DNA of 64,000 nt from Litoreibacter arenae DSM 19593. GTDB taxonomy: Bacteria > Pseudomonadota > Alphaproteobacteria > Rhodobacterales > Rhodobacteraceae. The translations under genes and the position numbers were made by a program. Below are positions 45,172-53,644 of this stretch, in pieces. Position 1 is the stretch's first letter; every line of letters begins with the position of its first letter. The stretch is from positions 1-64,000 of the forward strand of contig NZ_KE557312.1 in the NCBI RefSeq assembly GCF_000442275.2, in the 5' to 3' direction. The notes beneath the pieces are model-generated. The model had not been told where the DNA came from, searched no databases, and was given only the letters and a program-made list of their open reading frames with translations.

Positions 45172-46013
45172 AGGAGGATCTGATGCTCCTCTTGCCCCTT
45201 TACGGGAAGATCGATGCAGAAAGTGCGCCCCGCGTCGGTCTCGCCGACGCCATCGGCTGCGGAGGTGATGAACAAGGTCGACAAGTCCGCACCGCCGAAT
45301 GACGGGCAGGTGATTTGGCTGGCGGGCAAGTCGATGGTCGACATCAGAGAGCCGTCGGGACCGTGCCGCGCCACACGCGATGCGCCCCATTGGGCGAGCC
45401 ACATACAGCCGTCGCTGTCGATTACCGCGCCGTCCGGGTTCAACGCATCCGGGTTCAGATCGAGGAACAGGTCGGGTGCGCCATCTGGCCAGCCGTCGTC
45501 GTCGAGCCGCTGGCGCATGACCTTTCGGGTCGGGGTGTCGGTGAAATAGGCGTAGCGCTTGTCGGGTGAAAAACAGATCGCATTGGAGATCGAGACGGGC
45601 GCGTAGAGTTTGCGCAGCTGCCCACGGTAGAAGCGGTAGATCACCCCCAGTTCCGGCTCCTGCTGCTTGCCCATAGTGCCGATCCAGAATCCGCCCCAAG
45701 GATCGGCGCGCCCATCATTGGAGCGCGTGCGCGGATCGTCCGCCTCAAGTTTGACCACATCGGAGCGGTCGCCAGTGGCTATATCGAAACGGAACAGCGC
45801 TGTCTCGGAGGCTATCAGCAGCGTGTCGTGATCGACCCAGCCAGCCGCCGAGACATGTTCGTCAAATTGCCAGTCCTGCGCGTTATCGCCATCACGGGTG
45901 AGCAGGCGCTTTCCTAGGATGTCAAACCAGAACAGTTGATTGCGCAATGGGTGCCAAAGTGGGCCTTCGCCGAGGGTGCATTTGCGCCCATCAAAGGTAT
46001 CTACTGCGCTCAT
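45168..46013 (-). CDS. SMP-30/gluconolactonase family sugar lactonase
   Basis: A 281-residue six-bladed beta-propeller. Metal ligands typical of the family are visible: E in LGEGPLWH (residue 16), N in ISNAICFSPD (about 143) and D in LNPDGAVIDSDGCMW (about 190-198). In this operon it should hydrolyse galactono-lactone formed by the SDR sugar dehydrogenase. It overlaps both neighbours: the aldolase stop before it and the galactosidase start after it. Confidence 0.9.
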   Translation of the reverse strand: MSAVDTFDGRKCTLGEGPLWHPLRNQLFWFDILGKRLLTRDGDNAQDWQFDEHVSAAGWVDHDTLLIASETALFRFDIATGDRSDVVKLEADDPRTRSNDGRADPWGGFWIGTMGKQQEPELGVIYRFYRGQLRKLYAPVSISNAICFSPDKRYAYFTDTPTRKVMRQRLDDDGWPDGAPDLFLDLNPDALNPDGAVIDSDGCMWLAQWGASRVARHGPDGSLMSTIDLPASQITCPSFGGADLSTLFITSAADGVGETDAGRTFCIDLPVKGQEEHQILL

Positions 46014-46615
46014 GGTCGGGCCACATCATAGGCCGCGACGATCCGGGTGGCGCGGGTGGCAACCTCGTCGACCGAGAAGCCCGGCTTGTAAAGACCCGTG
46101 CCGATGCCAAACCCTGTGACACCGGCTGCGAACCAGTCGGCGAAATTCTCGGGCCCGACGCCGCCAACCGCATAGGTTTCAGTCCCAGTAGGAAGAACCG
46201 CCCTGAACGCCCTCAGCCCGTCAGTGCCGATCAGCGAGGAAGGGAACAATTTCAACCCGTCCGCACCCGCCCCCAGAGCGGCGAAGCACTCGGTGGGCGT
46301 CATAATGCCGGGATATGAGAACAGACCAGCAGTCTTGGTTGCCGCGATCACGTCGGTGTTGGCGTTGGGCGACACAATCATCGTGCCGCCTGCTGACGCG
46401 ACATCTGCCACATCGTCAGTGGTCAGGACGGTTCCCGCGCCGATCATCGCGTCTTTGCTGAACGCTTCGGCCATGGTCGCGATACTCTTCAACGGCTCTG
46501 GCGAGTTCAGTGGCACTTCGATCCGGTTAATGCCGGCCTCGATCAGCGCGGCACAAACTGCCTTGGCCTCATCAGGGCGGATACCGCGGAGGATGGCGAT
46601 GATATTTCGGCTCAT
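46010..46615 (-). CDS. dgoA: 2-dehydro-3-deoxy-6-phosphogalactonate aldolase
   Basis: KDPG/KDPGal-type class I aldolase, 201 residues, yielding pyruvate and glyceraldehyde 3-phosphate. The general-acid Glu is in INRIEVPLNSPEP (about 35), and the Schiff-base lysine is in GADGLKLFPSS (about 124). The IEVPLNSP motif (rather than IEVTLRTP) is the galactonate version. ATG 46615 overlaps the kinase stop. Confidence 0.92.
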   Translation of the reverse strand: MSRNIIAILRGIRPDEAKAVCAALIEAGINRIEVPLNSPEPLKSIATMAEAFSKDAMIGAGTVLTTDDVADVASAGGTMIVSPNANTDVIAATKTAGLFSYPGIMTPTECFAALGAGADGLKLFPSSLIGTDGLRAFRAVLPTGTETYAVGGVGPENFADWFAAGVTGFGIGTGLYKPGFSVDEVATRATRIVAAYDVARP

Positions 46616-47523
46616 GTCGTGACTTCCTTCAGAGAATGATGGGCGGCGATCAGGCCGCTCAGCGTCATGTCCTCGACTTCGGCGAGGGTGATGCTCAGCC
46701 CTTGGGCTTCCAGACCTGTCCGATACAGTCCCGCCAGCGTGCTGGCCCCTATGATAGCGACATTCTGGCCCAGCCAATAGGGTCGCGCGGCGGCGAGTTC
46801 CGCACCGATCAGCAGGCCCGACAGGCGGGACCGCGCCGCCGCAGCACCGAGATCAGCCACCAAGGACGCGGCGCGCAAGCCGAACAGTTGCGAAGCAAGC
46901 GCTTGCGGATGCGCCATGGCGTCGGCAAGCGAAGCCGCGAACGTATCCGCGTCGAAGGCGTCGGTGGTCACGCTGTGGCGCAGCACGGACTGCTCCGAGA
47001 ATAGCGCGAAGGCCTCCCCCGTCATGAAGGTCTGGAAGTTGACGATTTCGCCCGCGCTGATACGCGCCCATTTGGTGTGCGTGCCGGGCAGACAGATTAC
47101 GCCGTCGAAGTCTGGATTGCGGTGCAGGAAGCCTGCTATCTGCGTTTCCTCGCCGCGCATGACGTCTGGCGGGCTTAATTGTTTCACCCCCGGAAGAATG
47201 AACACAGAGACGCGCGGATCTTGAGCTGCCACGCGGGTGGCCACTTTGCCGTCGGGGGGCAGGCAAGGGGCGGTGGCATAGGCGGCCTCCGCCCAACCTT
47301 GCCGGGAGCCGACCATGCCGCAGCATATGACCGGCAATGCAGTTTCAGATGTCAGGTAGGGCGCGATCAAGGCCAGCAGCGCCGCCTCGAAACCGTCACG
47401 CTCCAGCACGCCCATGCCTTGATCGGAGGTATGGCTGGCAATGACGCGGTCGTCCGCATCCATCGCCCAAACCCGCAAGTTGGATGTGCCCCAGTCGACC
47501 GCTATCCAGGCCGCAGCCGCCAT
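46612..47523 (-). CDS. dgoK: 2-dehydro-3-deoxygalactonokinase
   Basis: A 303-residue sugar-acid kinase of the actin-like ATPase fold. IAVDWGTSNLRVWAMD is the phosphate-1 motif, VICLPGTHTKWARI the DgoK signature near 172, and IIGASTLAGLY the adenosine region. It phosphorylates 2-keto-3-deoxygalactonate before DgoA. The start shares TGATG with the SDR stop. The long upstream open frame only covers the SDR gene. Confidence 0.92.
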   Translation of the reverse strand: MAAAAWIAVDWGTSNLRVWAMDADDRVIASHTSDQGMGVLERDGFEAALLALIAPYLTSETALPVICCGMVGSRQGWAEAAYATAPCLPPDGKVATRVAAQDPRVSVFILPGVKQLSPPDVMRGEETQIAGFLHRNPDFDGVICLPGTHTKWARISAGEIVNFQTFMTGEAFALFSEQSVLRHSVTTDAFDADTFAASLADAMAHPQALASQLFGLRAASLVADLGAAAARSRLSGLLIGAELAAARPYWLGQNVAIIGASTLAGLYRTGLEAQGLSITLAEVEDMTLSGLIAAHHSLKEVTT

Positions 47524-48293
47524 CAGCCTGTCACCACGACGCCGCCATCGACGACCAGAGCCTGCCCCGTCATCATGCGGCTGGTGTTTGATGCCAAGAA
47601 CAGCACCGCGTCGACCATGTCTTGAGGGGCGAGCGTGTCCTTGAGGCATTGACGGGCGACATGGGCCTCCAGCGCCTCGGGGGTTACCCATAGCTCCTTT
47701 TGCTTATCGGTCAGCACCCAGCCGGGGGCGAGCGCGTTGACCCTTATTTTGTCAGGGCCAAACTCACGGGCCAAGCTGCGGGTCATTCCGTTGATGCCGG
47801 AATTCGCGGTGGTGTAGGCGGGATAGCCTGCGTTGCCCATCATGTAGCTGATGGACGAGAAGTTGATGATGGAGCCACCACCTGCCTTGCGCATACCGTC
47901 GATAACCGCCTGACACGCAAAGAAATACGCTTTCAGGTTGATCGCCATCGACCAGTCCCAGAACGCCTCGTCCACCTCCTCGGTACTGTGGCGCTTGTCG
48001 TTTGCGGCGTTGTTGACCAGCACCGTCACGGGGCCATGGGCATCACTCGCCTCTTTGATGCAGCTTTGCAGGCGCGGGATGTCGGTGATGTCGCATTGCA
48101 AAAACAGCGGGCGGGTGCCGTGCTTCTGCTCCATCTCGTCGGCAAAATCCGTGGCGTCGGAGCGTTGCACGAACGCGACCTTCGCACCCTGCGCCATCAG
48201 GCCGTCGGTCAGGGACGCGCCGATGCCGGAGCCGCCGCCTGTGACAAACACAGACGCCCCGTCGAGATCGTGGAAAGTAGCGGTCTTTGTCAT
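47523..48293 (-). CDS. SDR sugar dehydrogenase (probable D-galactose 1-dehydrogenase) with a Y-x3-N active site
   Basis: Classical SDR fold of 256 residues: TGGGSGIG at about 18-25, NNAA near 96, catalytic Ser in INFSSISYMMG. The usual Y-x3-K is replaced: the sequence is PAYTTANSGING, with Asn (codon AAT) in place of the catalytic lysine. The C-terminal LAPGWVLTDKQKELW is shared with SDR galactose/arabinose 1-dehydrogenases, and the operon supplies the rest of galactose oxidation. Start ATG 48293 overlaps the GH36 stop. Either this is a subfamily using a different relay or the enzyme is impaired. Confidence 0.85.
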   Translation of the reverse strand: MTKTATFHDLDGASVFVTGGGSGIGASLTDGLMAQGAKVAFVQRSDATDFADEMEQKHGTRPLFLQCDITDIPRLQSCIKEASDAHGPVTVLVNNAANDKRHSTEEVDEAFWDWSMAINLKAYFFACQAVIDGMRKAGGGSIINFSSISYMMGNAGYPAYTTANSGINGMTRSLAREFGPDKIRVNALAPGWVLTDKQKELWVTPEALEAHVARQCLKDTLAPQDMVDAVLFLASNTSRMMTGQALVVDGGVVVTG

Positions 48294-50374
48294 AGGAGCG
48301 TTCCTTCGATGACCCACATCGTTTCAGGGAAGGACCATGGCAGGGTCAGGCCATGGCTCATCAGATAAGCGCCACTTAGCACCAGCGGGCCGGATTTGAG
48401 GGCGGGATCACCGCGTGACAGACCGACCGCATCGCCGCGGTTTATAAGCTCCACGCGATACTTGGCGTCCGGCGTCAGCCGCGTCAGGCGCAGCGGGCGG
48501 GGGGCGATTTGGGCGCTGGTATCGGCCTTGCCCGCGAACACCACGAACCTGTCGCCTCCTTCCGCCAGTTGCTGCTCTGCGATGACCGCCGGATCGGCGC
48601 TGTCGAGGCGCAGGATATCGGCGCGGTACATCCAGTCGCGGTTGGCTTTCCACCACGTCGTGACCTCGGTCAGCACCCCGGCCTCTTCGTCCGTCAGCTC
48701 GCGCGGGTCCATCTCGAAGCCCATATGCCGCTGGGCCGCGATCCACGCTCGGAAACGGATATCCAGCACCCGCCCCGATGTGTGGCATTTGCGCGGGCCG
48801 ACATGGCTGCCGGTGACCGCCAAAGGCAGGAAAATCGCCGCGTTGTGCTGCATGCGTAGCCGCTCCAACGCGTCGTTGCTGTCTGAGAGCCAAACGCGAT
48901 GCGTGCGCTTGAGGATGCCGAAGTCGATCCGCCCGCCGCCAGAGGCGCAGCTTTCAATTTCGACATGCGGGAAGTCCTGCCGCAATTGGTCTATCAGCAT
49001 GTATGAGCCGCGTGTTTGCGCGGCGTCGGGCATGGGCAGAACGCGGTTGTGGTCCCATTTGATGTAGTCGATCGGATTGTCTCGCAGCACCTTGCTCATG
49101 CGGTCCAGCAGAAACGCACGGACCTCGGGCAAGGCCATGTTTAGAGCCTTCTGGTTGCGGCCCAGAATCTGATCCTCGCCGCCAAATGCCCAGTCAGGGT
49201 GGGCTCGGTAGATATCACTGTCGGGGTTGATCATCTCTGGCTCGAACCAGATGCCGAAGGTCATGCCCAGATCGTGGACATGGTCGATCAGCGGCTTCAA
49301 GCCGTTGGGATATTTGCGCGGGTCCACCTCCCAATCGCTGAGCGCGCGCGTGTCATCGTCGCGACCGCCGAACCAGCCGTCATCAAGCACGAAGCGCTCC
49401 GCCCCCAAGGCGGCGACGCGTGTGGCTATGTCTTTGAGCTGCGGTAGTTTGTGGTCAAAATAGACCGCTTCCCAACAGTTGAAATGCACTGGGCGCGGTC
49501 GGTCGGGGTCGGGGAATTGCACGATTTGATCCCGCAGGTGCCGTTGGAAGGCAACCGCACAGCCGTTGATGCCATCGTCCGAGAACATCGCGTAAAGCGG
49601 TGCGGTCTGGAAGCGCGTTTGCGGCGCGCCTTCGACCCGTGCGGCGTGACCGAACTGGATCTGGCGGCGGCCGTCGGGCAGCTCTTCGGCGACCATGCGG
49701 TGCCCGCCGGACCAGCCGTAATGGAACGCATAGGCGTGGCCTTGCCCGTTGGTCGCCCCCCGACAGGGGACGATAAGGCCGGGAAAATGCTCGTGCCCCG
49801 TGCGACCCGTGCGGTTCTCGCGGTAACGGATTCCGGCGGACCACGGCGTGCGGTTCAACTGGAATTCGCCACACCAGCGTCCGGCCACGTCGATCATCTC
49901 GTCCGACATTTGCGGCGCAGGGAAAACCGGCGCGCTGAGCCAGTGCAGGTGAACGGGCTCGGACGCCTCCAGCGTCGCCTGCGCCTCGATCATGTGGGTT
50001 TGCCCGTTGATCGAGAAGCTGGCCATGTAGATCAGCCCGTTGGCCGCGTCCTCATAGGTCAGGATCAGGCTGTCCGTGTCGGTCTGGGCCTCCGAAAGGC
50101 AGAACTTCGGCAGCAGCGGCGTTCCGTCCTTGGCGCGTAGGATCAGGCCCGGCTGGCCGGGGAAGGTGCGCGTCGCTTCGGGACATAGCGACAGTTCCGG
50201 GTTGGCATCCAGCATGCCGCCAGTCACGTCGATGGCGTAGGCGCGGTAGAGTGTCGTGAGGTCTTCGTCGTCGGGCAACCTCGGACCCCAATAGACCACC
50301 TCTGCGAGGCGGTCTTTCTGGGACGCGAGGACCAGTGATTGACGTCCGTCGTCGAGCCGCCAGCTTTGGATCAT
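48290..50374 (-). CDS. GH36 alpha-galactosidase
   Basis: A 694-residue glycoside hydrolase family 36 enzyme. N-terminal beta-sandwich to about 290, then a TIM barrel with FVLDDGWFGGRDDD and GIWFEPEMINPDS; nucleophile D441 in DYIKWDHNR; acid/base in WLSDSND (D498 or D501). The ESCASGGGRID motif confirms the family. No signal peptide, so it works on imported alpha-galactosides such as melibiose, raffinose-type sugars or galactosylglycerol. The start overlaps the permease stop (ATGA); the frame runs open upstream only through the permease gene. Confidence 0.94.
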   Translation of the reverse strand: MIQSWRLDDGRQSLVLASQKDRLAEVVYWGPRLPDDEDLTTLYRAYAIDVTGGMLDANPELSLCPEATRTFPGQPGLILRAKDGTPLLPKFCLSEAQTDTDSLILTYEDAANGLIYMASFSINGQTHMIEAQATLEASEPVHLHWLSAPVFPAPQMSDEMIDVAGRWCGEFQLNRTPWSAGIRYRENRTGRTGHEHFPGLIVPCRGATNGQGHAYAFHYGWSGGHRMVAEELPDGRRQIQFGHAARVEGAPQTRFQTAPLYAMFSDDGINGCAVAFQRHLRDQIVQFPDPDRPRPVHFNCWEAVYFDHKLPQLKDIATRVAALGAERFVLDDGWFGGRDDDTRALSDWEVDPRKYPNGLKPLIDHVHDLGMTFGIWFEPEMINPDSDIYRAHPDWAFGGEDQILGRNQKALNMALPEVRAFLLDRMSKVLRDNPIDYIKWDHNRVLPMPDAAQTRGSYMLIDQLRQDFPHVEIESCASGGGRIDFGILKRTHRVWLSDSNDALERLRMQHNAAIFLPLAVTGSHVGPRKCHTSGRVLDIRFRAWIAAQRHMGFEMDPRELTDEEAGVLTEVTTWWKANRDWMYRADILRLDSADPAVIAEQQLAEGGDRFVVFAGKADTSAQIAPRPLRLTRLTPDAKYRVELINRGDAVGLSRGDPALKSGPLVLSGAYLMSHGLTLPWSFPETMWVIEGTLL

Positions 50375-51219
50375 TTGACGGCTCCGAGGGTCAGGCCTGC
50401 GATGAAGTGCTTTTGCATCAGGAAGAACATCGCCACCGGCGGCAGGGCCGCGACGATCGCGCCCGCACTCATCAGGTGATATGCCGCGCGATACTGCGCG
50501 TTGAACGAGGTTATCCCCGCTGTGACCGGCTGCGATTCCGCGCCTTGGGTCAGCACCACTGCCCAGAAATAGTCGTTCCAGATGAAGGTGAAGATCAACA
50601 CCATCAGCGCCGCGATTGCGGGCTTCATCAATGGCAGGACCACGTAGACGAAAATCCGCCATTCGGCCACGCCCTCGACCCGTGCGGCCTCGATCAGCGC
50701 GAAGGGCAGGCCCTTGATGAAGTTGCGCATGAACAGCGTGCAGAACCCCGTCTGGAAGGCGATGTGGAACAGCACGAGGCCGGTCTTCGTGTTGTAGAGG
50801 CCGAGGTCCAGCGTCAGGTCGCGCACCGGCACCATCAGAATCTGGAAGGGCACGAAGTTGCCCGCCACGAACATGAAGAACAGCCACAGGTTCGCCTTGA
50901 ACTTGTAGATGCCAAGCGCGAAACCCGCCATGCAGGACAACGCCACCGCGCCGATGGCCGTAGGAACCGTGATCAGGATCGAGTTCAACAGATAGCGCGG
51001 CATGTCGGACTCGAAGAACACCTTGCCGTAGTTTTCCCAGCCGCCGAACTGAGACGGCAGGTTCCAGTAGTCACCGGTGGAAAAGTCCGCAGCGGGCTTG
51101 ACCGAGAACAGAGCTACGGCGATCAGCGGTAGTAGCCACAGGATCAGCGCTACTGGTAACATCGACTGGTAGCCGATCTGGACTGAGCGGGATGATTTCT
51201 CAATAGGTTTCGGAAACAT
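50371..51219 (-). CDS. CUT1 ABC importer permease 2 (galactoside system)
   Basis: MalG/LacG-like inner-membrane protein of 282 residues with six segments, the first at about 17-37 (LPVALILWLLPLIAVALFSV). The EAA loop is LIEAARVEGVAEWRIFVYVVLPL near 174-196. Begins 1 bp after the partner permease stop and overlaps the alpha-galactosidase gene. Confidence 0.9.
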   Translation of the reverse strand: MFPKPIEKSSRSVQIGYQSMLPVALILWLLPLIAVALFSVKPAADFSTGDYWNLPSQFGGWENYGKVFFESDMPRYLLNSILITVPTAIGAVALSCMAGFALGIYKFKANLWLFFMFVAGNFVPFQILMVPVRDLTLDLGLYNTKTGLVLFHIAFQTGFCTLFMRNFIKGLPFALIEAARVEGVAEWRIFVYVVLPLMKPAIAALMVLIFTFIWNDYFWAVVLTQGAESQPVTAGITSFNAQYRAAYHLMSAGAIVAALPPVAMFFLMQKHFIAGLTLGAVK

Positions 51220-51220
51220 C

Positions 51221-52150
51221 TCAGTGCCCCCTCTCTTCTTTGTACATCGAGTAGAGGAAATACGCGATAAAGCAGAGCATGATCAGGAACAGCACGACGG
51301 CAATAGCGGCGCCATAGCCCATGCGGAACCCGTATTCGGACAGCGCGACCTCGAACATGTAGAAGCTGAGCACGCGGCTTTCTCCGAACGGCCCGCCATT
51401 GGTCATGATCGAGATCAGGTCGAACGAGCGCAGCGCACCCACAATGGTCACGACGAAGGCAATGAAAGTGGCGGGCTTCAACTGCGGCACGATCACATAC
51501 CAGAGCATTTTCCAGCCCTTCGCGCCGTCAAGTCGCGCGGCCTCGACTTGCTCGGGGTCAACCGCGTTCAAACCCGTCAGGTATAGGATCATGCAATAAG
51601 CAGTCTGCGGCCACAGCCCTGCGGCGATGATGCCGTAGGTCACGTAGGTCGGGTCACCCAGCACGTTGACCGGCCCAAGGCCGACGACGCCGAGGATAGA
51701 GTTAAGCAGGCCGAAGGTCGGGTCATAGAACCACGTGAACACAAGGCCTACGACCACCTGACTAATCACGAACGGGAAGAAGAACAGCGACTTGTAGATG
51801 CGGATGCCGGTCACGGTCTGGTTGAGAAACAGCGCGATGAACAGACCCGCGGGGATTGCCAGCAGATATAGAACCAGCCAGATCAGGTTGTTCTTGAGAG
51901 AGGTGTAGAAGGCGGGGTCGTCCCACAATTCCTGATAATTGCTCAGACCGACATATTCCTTCTCGCCCAGCCCGTCCCATTGATAGGCAGAGATGTTGAA
52001 ACTCTGGATGATCGGGAAGATCACGTAGACGAGGAAAAACAGGATCGCCGGGATCAGGAACAGCCATGGCGTCACGCCGATCTCGTTGCGCTTGTACCAT
52101 GATCGTCTTGGCTGATCCGGCGATGTCGGAGGGACTGCGGTGGTCGTCAT
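51221..52150 (-). CDS. CUT1 ABC importer permease 1 (galactoside system)
   Basis: MalF/LacF-like inner-membrane protein of 309 residues. After a 30-residue cytoplasmic tail the first membrane segment is WLFLIPAILFFLVYVIFPII. The EAA loop (DPEQVEAARLDGAKGWKMLWYVIVPQL) is at about 200-226. ATG 52150 (MTTTAVPP) is preferred over the in-frame 52177, since a GAGG site lies just upstream. It has normal length, unlike the enlarged permease at 26.6 kb. Confidence 0.9.
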   Translation of the reverse strand: MTTTAVPPTSPDQPRRSWYKRNEIGVTPWLFLIPAILFFLVYVIFPIIQSFNISAYQWDGLGEKEYVGLSNYQELWDDPAFYTSLKNNLIWLVLYLLAIPAGLFIALFLNQTVTGIRIYKSLFFFPFVISQVVVGLVFTWFYDPTFGLLNSILGVVGLGPVNVLGDPTYVTYGIIAAGLWPQTAYCMILYLTGLNAVDPEQVEAARLDGAKGWKMLWYVIVPQLKPATFIAFVVTIVGALRSFDLISIMTNGGPFGESRVLSFYMFEVALSEYGFRMGYGAAIAVVLFLIMLCFIAYFLYSMYKEERGH

Positions 52151-52220
52151 AGGAACCTCGCTCAAATGGCACGCCAAATAGCAGCAGGCGCAGATCGGTT
52201 GGGCAATTCAGACGGTGGTG

Positions 52221-52249
52221 TCGGGGGCAGACCGGCGGCCCGCCCCCGA
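52221..52249 (-). other. Intercistronic hairpin after the galactoside-binding-protein gene
   Basis: Eight-bp stem TCGGGGGC / GCCCCCGA with a 13-base loop, lying just after the binding-protein stop (leftward). No T-run. Same position as the hairpins at 21856 and 26506. Confidence 0.7.
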
Positions 52250-52255
52250 TAAACG

Positions 52256-53515
52256 CTATTTGTAGATACGGCCGCGGGCCTTTTCCAAGCGTGCAAGGAT
52301 GGCGTCCAGGTTGTCCGGACGCACCATGAATTCCTGCAAGCCTTCCATGGCAACTTTTGCCATTTCAGCGGGAAAATCACGGTCGAAGAATTGTGCCACG
52401 CCACCGGGCGAGTTGGACGACAGCATCTCGAAGCCCTCGTTCAGGAACTTGTCGTCATCGACGGAAGATTTCGCGTTGACCGGCAACTGACCCAAGGCAT
52501 CGCCTGCGTTGATCGTGGTCTGAACCTCGGGCGAGACCATGTAGCGCAGGAACGCACGGGCGTTGTCCTTGTTGCTGGCACCGGACGGGATGTGGAACGT
52601 GTCGGTCGGTGCATCTTCGGCCAGTTCAACGTCAGGGTTGATCACCGGGAATTGGTAGAAATCCAACTGGTCATCGGTCAGGCCAGCCTCGCGCAGCGGC
52701 GCGACGGCGAAGTTACCGATCAGATAGGAGGCAGCATCACCCTGCACCATGAAGGGCAGCGCTTCCTGCCAACTGTAGGATTGGTGGTTCTCGAGGAAGC
52801 CGCCCATGTCGATCAGCTCACGCCATTTGGCGAAGGTCTCGCGCACGCGCTCGTCTTCCCAGCTGATCTCGCCATTGGCGAGTTGCATGTGGAAATCGAA
52901 GCCGTTGGTGCGCAGGTTCAGGTAGTCGAACCAGCCGCCAGCCGTCCAAAGGAACTTGGAGCCAATCGCGTAGCAGGCGCGGCCCGACTCAACGATCTTG
53001 GCGCAGTTGGCTTTTTCTTCTTCCCAGTTGGCAGGCTCGGACAAGCCCAACTCGTCAAAGATGTCTTTGCGGTAGTAAATGCCCCATTGGTAGTAGGTAT
53101 ATGGAACGCCCCACTGCTTGCCGTCGATGGTCATCGCACCCTTGGTCGAGGCAAGGTTTTCTGCGATTTCCGGCTCTGCCCACAGGTCGGACACATCTTC
53201 AAACAGACCTGCCTCCACATACGGCTTCATCCGGTTCGCGGCATACCAGTTGGCGACGTCCGGTGAATTGGCGGTCAGGAAGTTGCGGATCTGGGTTTTG
53301 TAGGCCTCGCGGTCGATGATCGTAGTCTCGATGTTGAGGTCCGGGTTCATCTCGCCAAACTTGGCGATGGCACTTTCCATCGTAGCGCGGGGTGCGGGGT
53401 TTGATGTGTCGAGGAAGATCTTGAGATCTCCCGTCAGCTCTTGCGCGGATACGCCGGTCGTCAGCATGGCGGCCGTCGATAGCGCCAGCATCGGCGCCTT
53501 GTAAGTGAAACGCAT
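52256..53515 (-). CDS. CUT1 extracellular solute-binding protein (galactoside system)
   Basis: A 419-residue family-1 carbohydrate-binding protein. Sec signal peptide of about 24 residues (MRFTYKAPMLALSTAAMLTT onward, cut after VSA); mature start QELTGDLKIFLDTSNPAP. PYTYYQWGIYYRKDIFDELG is the usual hinge-proximal segment. ATG 53515 has AAAGGGAGGACAC upstream and is preferred over 53551. First gene of the leftward operon; the regulator and the ATPase are divergent. Confidence 0.92.
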   Translation of the reverse strand: MRFTYKAPMLALSTAAMLTTGVSAQELTGDLKIFLDTSNPAPRATMESAIAKFGEMNPDLNIETTIIDREAYKTQIRNFLTANSPDVANWYAANRMKPYVEAGLFEDVSDLWAEPEIAENLASTKGAMTIDGKQWGVPYTYYQWGIYYRKDIFDELGLSEPANWEEEKANCAKIVESGRACYAIGSKFLWTAGGWFDYLNLRTNGFDFHMQLANGEISWEDERVRETFAKWRELIDMGGFLENHQSYSWQEALPFMVQGDAASYLIGNFAVAPLREAGLTDDQLDFYQFPVINPDVELAEDAPTDTFHIPSGASNKDNARAFLRYMVSPEVQTTINAGDALGQLPVNAKSSVDDDKFLNEGFEMLSSNSPGGVAQFFDRDFPAEMAKVAMEGLQEFMVRPDNLDAILARLEKARGRIYK

Positions 53516-53531
53516 GGTGTCCTCCCTTTGT

Positions 53532-53568
53532 GTTTCAAATAGTGAAATCATGATTTATATATTGAAAC
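53532..53568. promoter_or_regulatory. Nested dyad between the galactoside operon and the IclR gene
   Basis: Outer arms GTTTCAA (53532-53538) and TTGAAAC (53562-53568) surround the 12-bp palindrome AAATCATGATTT (53545-53556), nearly concentric. It is 17 bp upstream of the binding-protein start and 77 bp upstream of the IclR gene start, a suitable operator for both. Confidence 0.6.
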
Positions 53569-53644
53569 CGAACCACGAGTCGGCTAGCTTTGTCAATAGG
53601 GACCTCGCCGGCTCATGCCCGGTCAGGATGGAGGAGGAACCAGA

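Noticed and set aside
45172-45699. 176-residue N-terminal extension of the GH42 frame
   Set aside because: It lies wholly over the lactonase gene in another frame, is Arg-rich and has no family similarity. The GH42 start at 45171 is clear.
50375-50887. Upstream extension of the GH36 alpha-galactosidase frame
   Set aside because: It is an alternative reading of the permease gene; the GH36 start overlaps the permease stop at 50371-50374.
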